This document shows positions 25,082 through 35,700 of a DNA stretch of 64,000 nucleotides, in pieces. Numbering within the stretch: the first letter of the stretch is position 1; each line of letters starts with the position of its first letter. Made by a program: the position numbers and the translations under genes. The notes beneath the pieces were generated by a model. It did not search any database. It was given only the letters and a program-made list of their open reading frames with translations, and had not been told where the DNA came from. The stretch comes from Deuterostichococcus epilithicus (Eukaryota; Chlorophyta; Trebouxiophyceae; Prasiolales; Stichococcaceae): the NCBI GenBank assembly GCA_033439295.1, contig JAVTLE010000021.1, positions 3,286,009 through 3,350,008 on the forward strand. Reading direction: 5' to 3'.

Positions 25082-27078
25082 TCACTCTTGCGCGTCGCCA
25101 CGGGGCCCTGACATCAGCGCCTTCAGGGATGCGCGGGTTGCGACAGGGGCCCTTTGCTCCCGGCCGCCGCTGCCTTTCCGTTTCTGCTGCCGGTACGCCG
25201 CGATCACCTGTGTGCATGGCAGCCAACGTGTTCCAAGCACTGCGCGAGACGCCAACGAAATGGACACGTCATTGACGTTGGCGGCAAGACAGTTTCTGGG
25301 TCGCCACTGCCTGCGCCGTCCCAATCGTGCTGACGCTGAGCCACGCCCAAGCTGATGAGACCAGCACGAATTGTCATGCAGGCGGCCATCGTACCACTGG
25401 TGCACTTGCTTCCATGAGAGTGCTTCCGCCCTGCATCGATTGAGCTTCACCTGATCCCGATCGGCATCGCTGGCGCTCTGCTTGGCGGTCGCCTGCTGCA
25501 TTTGCCGCTGAAACAGCGCCGTGTGCCGTGCATTGGCCGCCTCGTCCCAGTGCTTCCTCTTGAGGCTCGTCTGCACGCAGGCAAAAGCACGTCACTCCCG
25601 AAGGTTGCTTGCATGTGCGAGTTGCAGCAGACAGCTGCATTGGATGTTGGAACACTGAAATTCAATCTGTGAGTTCAATCCGCATGCACTCTGCAGGGCC
25701 AGCGACTCTGGTAATCAATAGAATCAGCGTCTTATAAGTCACAACAAGCTGGCTGTTTGCTGCCACTGCACACATCACGCACAGAGAGCGCCGCCCTGCT
25801 CCTGGCTTGAACCTTGAGCCATGTCTTGGGCCCACCTGCAGTGGCGCCATGGCCTGCTCGCCGAACTTCGGTGTGTTGCGGTCCTTCAGCAGCCGCCTTG
25901 CGAGGCCGTCTTCGCTGCCATCGCTGTCCGAACCGTCCGCCGCTTTGCCGCGACCCTTTTGTTTGCGCCGCTTGGCTTTCACTCGCTCCCGCCGCGCCTG
26001 CTGCCGCGCGGTCAGCGCCTTACCTGGTGCCGTCGCCGCGCCACCGCCGCCGCCGCCGCCACTTCGCTGTGCAGAGCCTGCTGCCTGCCCCACCGCACCC
26101 CCGCCTCCAGACCTGTGCGTTTCGTACCTAAACCAATCATGCCATGGCAAGCTGTTGCTCGGGATCCCGGATCACAGGCAGCCCACACTTGAACACTGTG
26201 GACGCCAGCACGAGCCTACAGCACCACTGCCTATGATGATGGTACCTGTCCTGGGGCGCTGCCTCAGCTGCTGCGCCTGCGTTGCTGTGGTCGCCAGCCG
26301 ATGCCGAGGTCGCATCTTGGCCCCGCTGCTCGGCCCCCGCCGCCATCTTGAACTTGTTGCCGCGCTTTTTAGACTGCACACCCGTGCCGCTCGCTGCACC
26401 GGCCGCCTCTGTCTTGCCTGGTGCATTAGGCGAGCACCAAGATCACGATTCTGGCCAAAAGCTGCATTGCAGGCAACCGTTTCCGTCAATGGTGTCAGCT
26501 TGTCAGCAGGGCAATCTGCCGGCATGCGCATGCGGTTCACAGATCCCTGGCATGCGCATGCGGTTCACAGATCCCTGGCATGCGCATCTGCTTCACAGTG
26601 TACACATGCTCAGTACGACTGCACTCGTGAGCACAGCAGCTGACCCACCTGTGCTCGACTGCCGCAGCGCCATAATCGTCTTGAGCGAGCGCGGCACCAA
26701 CTGCTCGCCATCCTTGGCGTTGGGCGGCGGTGGGAGCTTGTTTGCCATGCCAGACTGTTCGTTGGCCAAATCGGGAGTCTGAGTTGCATTTCACCACGTC
26801 GTGACGAATACACCAGCTTTAGCACTCTTGAGCTGCGTTTGGCGACGTTGTGACGCATGCACCACACTGAGTGAGGTTCAGGATGAAGCCGCTGACCATG
26901 CGCCGAGAAACACTCGTCCTACGTAATAGGACCGGTTAGCACTTGGCCAGCTCGAGGTGCTTTGTTTGTCTGACCAAGCTTGCATGTTGGGAGTTACCTT
27001 GCCGCGCTTCAGTAGACCCTTGGACGCCCGCAGGGAGATGGCCTCGCGCCGCCGCCTGCCCTTTCCTCTCGAAGCCAT
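25082..27078 (-). CDS. CCDC137-like basic nucleolar protein
   Basis: Six exons, about 306 aa: 27078-26998, 26778-26649, 26417-26246, 26127-25836, 25570-25451, 25207-25082; all phases agree. It starts MASRGKGRRRREAISLRA, followed by LVPRSLKTIMALRQ, KKRGNKF, a Gly-rich linker, a basic coiled-coil segment (TARQQARRERVKAKRRKQK), an acidic SDSDGSED patch, the conserved core TPKFGEQAMAPLQ, and C-terminal VIAAYRQQKRKGSGG. The order (basic start, RSLKTIMALRQ-like box, PKFGE-V/A-PP box, AYR-LK box) fits the CCDC137 family, a chromosome- and nucleolus-associated protein in animals with uncharacterised plant relatives. The assignment rests on short motifs from memory; a generic ribosome-biogenesis protein is the alternative. 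Confidence 0.72.
26521..26598. repeat. 28-bp tandem repeat, about 2.8 copies
   Basis: The unit starting GGCATGCGCATGCGGTTCAC is repeated at 26521, 26549 and (partial, diverged) 26577. It lies in the second intron of the CCDC137-like gene. Confidence 0.9.
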
Positions 27079-27551
27079 TCTGAGGTCGGCCTTACCGTCC
27101 GCGGGGTTTCAGTTCGACTTCCAGATAGTGTAAGCTCCAGCAGAGCTTGATGCCTTGACAACCAGTCTGTGTTGGCCGCTAATTCGAGATCGAGTTGTCC
27201 CAGAATTATATGTATGTGTGTGTGCGCTCGGCGTGTTGTGTACGCCGAGCACAGAGCCCACCACTGTAGAGTAATGCTTGAACAACAACGACGCGCAGTT
27301 CTATTTGTGATTATCAACAAGTCCCAGCTCATTCAATCGATTGACGTCAGCACGCACGTGCTTGCAACCAGGATTCAAGAGCGCCTCTTAGATCTAGCCT
27401 CCCTGTGCATCAGAATGTTTCTGCCTTAGCATGCACTTGAATCTGCAGATCATGTCAAAACCATGAAGGCATACAAACGTCCCATCGTTGTTCCACGCTG
27501 GCTTATGTCTGAGCCTTGACGGGGTGTCGATTGGCACCAAGCATAACAAGC
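27079..27551. promoter_or_regulatory. divergent promoter region, CCDC137-like / RCC1
   Basis: 473 bases separate the two head-to-head start codons (27078 minus, 27552 plus). Both encode predicted nuclear proteins, so shared control is possible but not shown. I see no obvious TATA box. Confidence 0.4.
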
Positions 27552-30500
27552 ATGGCGCCCAAGAAGCGGCGGGCGTCGGAAATTGCGCGACCTGCCAAGC
27601 GCCAGTCAACCGCCTCCAAACGTCAGTCGACAGCTAGGCGATCGCCGAAGCTGTCTGAAGAGCCACCGACGCATGTGCACCACCGACCGCACGGGCTGGT
27701 GCGTGACACACACCCGCCTAATTCAATGAGCGTGCATATGCGTTGCTGGCATGAAGATTCATTTACAAACGCTTCTGATCCGATCGCTGTCAGAAGGCCA
27801 GCATTTATTCGGCATGCATCCGATGCAACAAACTCATCTGCGCATTCTCAGGTGCCCGCAAAGGTGTTTGTCCATGGCACGGGCGACTGCGGACAGCTGG
27901 GGCTAGGCGAGGACGTGACGGAGCGCAAACGGCCCTTCCCTCTGGACATCGATGGCAGGAAGGTGGGCGCCTTCACCGCAGCAGCGCCTAAACCCTGTGC
28001 GAGCTGATGCATTCCCTGCCTCGAATCCGAGGAAGCGATGTCGCAGGTTATTTGCCCGGGTAACTTGACTACCGCGACTTCAATACGGGCTCCTGATAAT
28101 GAGGCCGCGGACGCGGTGGCCGCCTCAACCCCCCTGCTGATGCTACGTACCCGTCCGCCGTTGGGCCAGCAATTGCCGCGGCAACGCATGTCTCGCGCAC
28201 CCCGCAGGTGCTGCAAGTGGTGGCGGGCGGCATGCACTCGGCGGCGCTGGCAGACGATGGCACAGTGTGGACGTGGGGCGTGAACGATGAGGGCGCGCTC
28301 GGGCGCCAGACGGCCGGCGAGATCTGGGAGAAGGCACCGGAGCGGGTGAGGTTCCACCATTCCGCCTCCCGCTGACGGCGCGAACGGCATGCTGATATTC
28401 GCTCGGTACAAAGTGTCGCACGCTGCATCCGCAAGGCTGCTCACATGTTTGGCTGACGCCGGCGTGTCTGTAAGGGCTGCTATGAAGCGGTAGAAAACCA
28501 GCTGGAACCGCCAGGTGCACTACTGACCAGCTGCTACGTCCACCCTCGTCACCAAACGTTCGTTCTCGGCGCCTGCAGAAGAAGGGCAAGGATGCGGACC
28601 CATACCTGCCGGGTCGAGTACAGGTTCCCGCCGCCGCCGGCAAGGTGGTGCAGCTGTCCGCAGGTTGGGCCCTGACGCAGACCGCCTCTGCGCGATCCGC
28701 TCAACACCTGTGCGCCGGCTTGCGGTGCTTGCTGCCGCCCACTGCCCTGACCCGCCCTGCTTGGTGGCCCGCCTGCGCCGGCAGCTGTCTCACATGCGCG
28801 GATCCGCCAGCCACTGGTTAGAACTCGTGCAGGGCATGACACGGCGACCGTGTCGAGGCAGCCGGCGCACCCAGCCGGGGATGCATGACATCGGGGGATG
28901 AGGCAAGCGTCGCCATTGGCTGCGCGCAGGCGACAGCCACACCATGGCGCTGACTGCCGCTGGCGCCGTGTACGGCTGGGGCACCTTCCGCGACTCGAGC
29001 GGCGTCTTCGGCTTCTCGGTGACGGACCGCATCCAGCTCACGCCGTCAGTTGTGTACCAGCCGGCGTCAGCCGACGCGCGCGTCGTCCGCATCATTTCGG
29101 GTGAGCATCGGGTCGCTCGGCATCGTGCTGGGTGAGTTCTGGCGGCGTGCTTTGATGCCGCCTTGCGTGCTGCCTGTGGGTGCTGCGCATGCTGCGTGCA
29201 GCATTGGCAGCGGCGCGGCGGCCTGCCTGCGACGCCAAGGCTGCCACGGCCGCAGCGCCCTCGTCAGTCCTCCTAGAGGGAGATGTGTCGGCAGTCAAAC
29301 AGAAACAGAACGAGGGCCTCGTTGACGGATGTCGTGCGAGGTCGCCCTGATCGAACCCAGGCTCTGGTTTGGCATCGCAAAAGGACTGGTCGAGGGCCGC
29401 CTTTGATGCAGTCTTGCGCACTTCGCAGGCGCTGACCATGTGGCGGCGGCAAGGTGCTGACCTGAAGCTGCCAGAGCCTTGGGGCGGCCGCCCTGTGCTA
29501 TATGGAATGCAAACTAGGGCGGAATCGGGAACCTCCGAAATGTTCATCATCACGTTTAACTGTGTTTGTCTCCCGGCCGCAGGCGCTGACCATGTGGTGG
29601 CGCTGACGGCGGGCGGCAAGGGGCTGACGTGGGGCTGCGGACAGCCCGCAGTGCCGCGGTGCAAGTTCAGCGATCGACTGCAATGAGCACTGATTTTGCG
29701 GCCGCAGACAGTCTCGCTCATCATCGTCGCTGATTTGCTGCAGGCGCGGATCACGTGGTGGCGCTGACGGCGAGCGGCAAGGTGCTGACCTGGGGCTGCG
29801 GGCAGCAGGGCCAGCTGGGTCGCACGCCGGCGCGCTCCACTGGGCGCGGCAACGCCAAGACCGTGCTGCTGACGCCCGCGCTGGTCACCTTCAAGCGCCA
29901 GCGCGGCGTGCACACCGCCCAGTGAGTGGCTCGAATCCCGTATCCTAATCAAGCCGCTGCTCGAAGCCGGGCTGTGCATGCTGCGCGGACCTGCCAAGTC
30001 AGCAGGGGAGGGGGCCTGCGGCAGCTGCTAGCGACCTCGCCCGAGTCCGTCGCCATGCTGCATACACCCTGCTGTGTGCGCGCGTAAGCACGCTTCCTTG
30101 CACAGGCTTATGCACTTATCTAGACCCTAAATTTTATCCTGCCCACTGCCCCCCCGCAGCATGGTGGACGTCGCGGCGGGCACCTACAGCAGCTTTGCGC
30201 TGACGTCTGACGGCCGCGTTGAGGCTTGGGGCCTCAACAACTATGGCCAGCTCGGTCTGCCAGTCGGCACGGTCGCCGCCTTCTCGCCGTCGGTGGTGAA
30301 CGCACTGGCGGGCGAGCGCATCGCACAAGTGGCTGGCGGCCAGCACCACACGCTCGCCGTCACTGAGGTGCCAGGGTTTAGACTCGTGCTGTACAGTCAG
30401 GTCGCAGGCCTGCTCAGCTGAAATCGGCAAGGGGACGCGGGCTGAGCCATACTGCAGCTGTGCATGCCAGCCTGTTCCTTGCTGCGACGTCCCTCCAGAC

Positions 30501-32255
30501 ACGCTGCCGTGTGGCAGGCCGAGCTCTGCTCCGCAGCCAGCCTGCATGCAAGAACTATATCAGGGCCAGGCTGCGCCTTTACTGACGGGGTCCTGGCGGC
30601 TCCACCCCTGCTGGTGCTGTCGCCGGTTCCACGGCGAGCTGTTCGCATGCTGAACCCTCGCCATCCCCCCTGCAATGCCCACAGGACGGCAAGCTGCTGA
30701 CGTGGGGCCGGCCGACCTACGGCGGGCTTGGGCGCGCAAGTGTGGACGTCGCCTCTGACGCGGCGCTGCCGGAGCCGGCGCCCGCGGACGGCCTTGGCGG
30801 CGTGCGCGTCTCCGCGGTGGCCGGCGGTGCGTCCGCTGCCCGGGATCGACCGCCAGCTGCCATGGTCCCCCTCGTCCGATCTGTGCGCAGGGGCTGGTCC
30901 TGCCCCCGCCCGGCGCCGGCATGACCGGGCCAGCAAGTTTAGTGACATCGCTTCCAGTTGGTGACGGCAGCTCAGCGGGGCAGCACCCTCGAACAGCAGC
31001 GCCTGGCGCGGCTGCCGCGCTCGGTCAGCTGGTGCCCTACCTCGGCCCCGTCACACGAGGGGCAACCTGATGCCCTCACTGCCTGGCCAGTCGAACCTCC
31101 CTGCATCGCTCTCTGAGTGACCTTGCAGGCCTTGGCGTCAGCGGCGCGGTGGACGCTGAAGGGCGGCTGTACCTGTGGGGCTTTGGCGAGACCTGCCAGC
31201 TGGGGCGGGCGTCTGAGGACGACGCCACGACGCCGGCGCACGTGCCCGCCTCGGGCCGCCTCGCCGGCCACAAGGTGCGCCTTTCACCATGGCAATTGGA
31301 TCAGAATGGGTACGGACTGGTACGAATGGTACACGGCCACCCTCATCCGGTTGTCTTGAGCAGCGCGGGAGCAGGCTGCGCACATAGCTGTGGTGTGCAT
31401 ACACGTGCGGCGGCGTCAGCCGCGCTCGGCAAAATGCCAAGTGCACTGCTGCGCAGTTGACCTCCAGCCCAGTTGTTCAACTCAAAGATAATGCCTGCCG
31501 TATGCTGGCACACTTTGAATTTCTGAAACCCTGATGGGACACACGCCTTCCGACCCAACAAGCCCCAGCCAAACACCAGAGGCTGGTCTCGGTTTTCGCC
31601 AAGCCCGCCTGCAAGGGCACAGCGGGTGCTGCGCAATGGTGACGTCCTGAACCCGAAACCCAACACGACCACATCTCCCACGGGATCTCCTTGCGTGCAG
31701 GTGGTGCAGCTGGAGGTCGGCGGCCAGCACGTGGCGCTGCTGGCGGTGGAGGACGCCGAGGCGCCGCCGCCGCCGTCCGCCACCGGCGCGGTCACCTCCG
31801 CCTCCGCGGCGGGCCCCGGCGACGGCGGCGGCGGCAGCGGAGAGTCGCCCGTGGGCATGGACACGGACGGGGGCGAGGCGGCCGACGGCAGCGGCGCCGC
31901 CGCCGCGCGCGCCCCCGCACCAGACCCCGACGACCTCTGGGCGGCAGCGGTGGCCGCCTCGGCGCCGCGGGCGGCGCCCGCACGGGCTCCGGCATCAAAC
32001 GCAGACGACGCCGGCGCCTCGGGGTGGGCCGCGGCGGTCGCCGCGTNCGCCGGCTGGGGCGCCGGCGGCGCGCGCGGCGGCGCGCCGACGCACGGCGCCG
32101 AGGCTGCGGTGCCGGAGCAGCGCGCCAACGCGCCGGACTCCGTGGCGGACGGCCCCACGCTGGCGCCCGGCGCCGNCGGCTTCGCCGGCGCCGCGGCGCC
32201 GGAGGTGTCGGACGCGCCGTTCTCGGGCGGCAGCAATCCGACGCCGCAGCAGTAG
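27552..32255 (+). CDS. RCC1: RCC1, Ran guanine-nucleotide exchange factor with long C-terminal extension
   Basis: Ten exons, about 626 aa: 27552-27698, 27852-27962, 28208-28345, 28579-28663, 28930-29100, 29744-29921, 30160-30367, 30685-30826, 31129-31274, 31701-32255; phases agree throughout. A Lys/Arg N-terminus (MAPKKRRASEIARPAKRQ) is the expected nuclear and chromatin-binding tail. Seven-bladed RCC1 repeats follow: VFVHGTGDCGQLGLGEDV, VVAGGMHSAALADDG, NDEGALGR, QLSAGDSHTMALTAAG, GTFRDSSGVFGF, GADHVVALTASG, CGQQGQLGR, GTYSSFALTSDG, GGQHHTLAVTE, GFGETCQLGR, VGGQHVALLAVE. Block order follows animal RCC1 closely, including the GTFRDSSG loop and the Asp of GADH, so this is probably the true RanGEF, not a UVR8-like relative. 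An extension of about 160 aa after the last blade is Ala/Gly/Pro-rich and repeats a WAAAVAA motif. Two N bases (32047, 32176) fall in it. Confidence 0.92.
29429..29645 (+). repeat. two degenerate upstream copies of RCC1 exon 6
   Basis: Working exon 6 begins at 29744 after a CAG. The same acceptor plus exon start (GCAGGCGCTGACCATGTGG) recurs at 29583-29645, where it still reads GADHVVALTAGGKGLTWGCGQ before losing similarity. A third, shorter copy with an internal deletion lies at 29429-29470. Spacings are 154 and 161 bases. Both copies sit in intron 5. Confidence 0.85.
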
Positions 32256-32787
32256 CGCGGAGCGGGATTTGTTCAATGTGGGCAGATAGTCTGCCATCCG
32301 GCAGTCCCCAAACGCGGCAGGGGACACGTGCCTCTCGTAGGTAGCTGTAGGCGCTCAGAGCGCTTTCCAGAGGTCGACAGCCTTGCTGGTCGGCAGCCAG
32401 TTCGGAGGGTTGGTCACTGGTTAGGTGCTTGATGATGAAGCCCCCAGACTGGGGCGTGCACTGCTGCCCAAGAGTACCTTCGCCGTGGCATGCTGCAGTG
32501 CGTCTCACAACAGGGAGATGTCTCAATCTCGGCGCTGTATCCTGCAAGCTTGAAACTCGACTGTTTGTTGGGCAGCGTCAGATGGTATATCAACTCGCTG
32601 AATAATGACGTCTACAGTTCAAGTGAAGGCTCTCGTTGTCTCGACTGTCGGCACCTCTGCTCGCATCATGAAAGTAGCTATTCCCCCAAACCGGCTGTGG
32701 CGTTCGGGGCCTGACTAGGCACCGGCTTTAGGGTTTAGCGTTCAGCCGCATCCGCCTTGCGGTGCACCGGTGCCATTGAGCGCACGT
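32256..32787. other. convergent 3' intergenic region
   Basis: Spacer of 532 bases between the stops of RCC1 (+) and G6PDH (-). It should hold both 3' UTRs; nothing else is seen. Confidence 0.5.
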
Positions 32788-35700
32788 TTACACCTTGGAG
32801 GCGCCCCACGAGTAGCCCTCGTTCTTGATGAAGCCCTGCCGGGCCACCATCTCGTCCGACTCCTTCGGCCCCCGCGTACCTGCGCAGCAGGGGCAGTCAG
32901 GAGTTGAGACTTCGGGCCACAACCGTCGGCTGCCCGGCCATGGGCTGTCGTGCTGGCGCGGCACTGGCGCCGCGCCTGCACACCTACAGCCCTCCCGCCA
33001 TGGGCACACACAAACACACATCTCGCAGGCCGAGGACTTCGGGGCAGCCAAGTTGATGCTTCCTTTCCAATTGACAAGCCTGCCCCATGAGCTCGGCCTC
33101 CTGTAAGCATCTCTTCCAGGGCCGCCTGTAGGTTGCAACGTGCAGCCGGTAGGTGGCAAGTGCGGGCGCGCACCGGCGACATATGGCAGCGGCTTGATCT
33201 TCTGGTCGTCCAGCGTGTGCAGCAGCGGCGTGAAAATCGACCATGCCGCCCGCAGCTCGTCCCTGTGGCAAAGAACGCCCTGAACCTTGTCGCTGCCAGA
33301 ACCACAGCTGCCACCACAGCGCCGCAGGCAAAATCCAACCGTGCCCCTCTGGCTGCACAGATGCATTTGATGGATGCTTTTGATGTATGCGAAGTAGCAC
33401 AGCCTGACAGCGTGACCTCTGGCGCCTGATTTCCGAAGAGCGCATTGCTGCAGGTTTGCAGGGCGGCACAGGCGAGATGCACAGAAGCTCATTGGGCACA
33501 ACGCACCTGCGCACGAAGTGCTGCTGGTTGCCGTGGATGGCGTCCAGCAGCAGCCGCTCGTAGGCCTCCGGGATGATGGAGTCCTGGTACCGGTGCTGCA
33601 GGGGGGGACCAATAGCAACGTAACCTTGCTGCGTCTGAATATGGCAGAGCCGGTGTTCCAGTCGACATGTTCACAGGTATACAACGCCTTCCTGGATCCT
33701 TGGCGAAGGGACGACGCAAAGCCCGGTCTGCACCTCATGCACGCGGTGCTGATCCCACACATGATGGGCGTCACCTCGGATGCCGCGCTGTGCCTTTCAA
33801 AGGGACCATGGGGAGGGAAGGGAAGGGAACAGAGGGCCGGCAGACGGCCGCCCAGACACGCCTGGCAGGTGGAGACCAGCTTGAGCGTGACGCGGGCCTT
33901 CTCCAGGCGGCTACTGTCTTCCAATTGGAGCAGTCGAAACGAGAGAGCGCAGATGATGAGATGAACAGAAGAGTGAGGACTTCGGCTCACCTTGTAGCTG
34001 AGGTCCAGCTCAGACATGATGGGCGTCATCTCCAGGCCGGGCTTCTTGACTGCCATCTTCATGTAGATCGCCTCGTGCGGCTGCAGCCTGCCGTGCGCCA
34101 TGAATGCGCAGGTTGCTAGCCAGCGCAAGAGTGTGCGTCCCTTGCAAGTGGGCGCAATCCAGTGGCAGAGCAGTAGGTCCCCCCTTTCTGGCCACAGCTC
34201 AGCCACATCAGTTCCCACTCCTAGCTGACCACAGCAGCCGGCCCTGCGGCGTGCTCCTCGCCGGCGGCCAAACAAAAGGCATCGAAACAGATCGGCAGCG
34301 TGACGCTTGCCGAGTGCACCTACATTGCTCACCACATGACGAGCTCGTTGTGCGGATCACCGAGCCCGGCACACCGTGCGGCACGCATGTTGCCAAGCAC
34401 AGAGTGCAGCCTCACGACGGGTGCAACTCTCGAGGGCTCACCGCATGACGAGCTCGTTGCGCAACCGGTCGAGCTGGACCGTGCTGCCCGGCATGTGCAC
34501 CGGCGCCTTGAACTGCACTCGGATCTCCACCTTGCGCTCGTTCAGCGCCTGCACGCATGTCCTCGGAAGGGTATGGTTCCAAGCTGAGCCGAGTTGTGCA
34601 GCAGATGGGAAAAGCAGGCCTTGTGCGGGGGTGTTCGTGTGGGCTGCATGCAGGGCGGCACGGGAGAGACCCCCGCACACAACCCCCGCTGCCCTCTTAT
34701 CACCCTGCCGAGGCCGGGCACACATCATACGAAAGGCTGCTCCCCAGGCAGCCGCCTCACTGCTCGTGCTGCGTTTTGCACGTCACTGCCTGTGCTGCAT
34801 TCGGCGCTGCGCCCTGCTGACGCACGCGACGAGCACAGAGTTCTCCACACTGCGGCGCCGCTCCTGCAGCCTGCCTTGAGACTAGAAGGGTGTAGGGTTG
34901 AAACGCGGACCTTGCCCGCCTTGAGCATGAAGGGCACCCCGTGCCACCGGTCGTTGTCGATGTGCAGCACGCACAGCGCGTAGGTGGGGGTGCAGCTGTC
35001 CTCCGGCACGCCCTGCAGTAAGAGGGTGCGGCGGTCAGGCCTCTGGAGCGGCTGTGGGGGCACGGCTCGTTGTGGCTGTGGGGGTCCGGCACCGCCCTCC
35101 CCTTCTGATGTTCAAAAATAAACTGTTGCAAAGGACGTTCTGAGTTTGGCTCCAGGGCTGCCACCCCCGACTGACGAGCCTCTCCCCAGGGTCCCAACCC
35201 ATTCCGGGAAGCTTGAGGCGAAGCTCGGAGGAGCGCCCCAAAACATATCGCCTCTGTCCTCCAAAGCCCAGCCTCCCTTGCAGCCGCAGGCAGCGTGCTG
35301 CCGCTGCAGCTTTGCACATTCGGGATGACTTGCCCGTGTTTCTGGTGCCGCACACCTCGTCCTCCAGGCAGGTTTTCGGTTTTAGGGTTCGCAGCCCACC
35401 TTATCCTCCAGGTAGCCCTCCATGCCGTTGCCGGCAGTGTACTGCCCCAGCACCACCTCGTCCACGGCGATGGGCCGCGTCGCGCGCAGCACCTTCACCT
35501 TCTCATCCCTGCGGGCGCAATGAGGGTTTGTGGGGCGTGAGACAGGGGCCCAATGCAGGGGCTGTGGGGCGTGAGAAAGGGGCCTGGTGCAGGGTTTGCA
35601 GTGCCTGATAGGAAAGTCCCGGTTGATCCACGTTGCGAGGCCGCCCTCTCGCACATTGACGACAAAAGTGTGCGACATGGCTTGCAGCCGGTCAAGTAGC

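Noticed and set aside
28944-31446. UVR8 photoreceptor instead of RCC1
   Set aside because: The basic N-terminal tail and the GTFRDSSG loop follow RCC1, and the Trp-rich GWRHT repeats of UVR8 are absent.
32788-34335. 515-codon minus-strand open frame across the G6PDH gene
   Set aside because: It reads through three true introns; only the exon pieces match the enzyme. GC-rich introns here stay open by chance.
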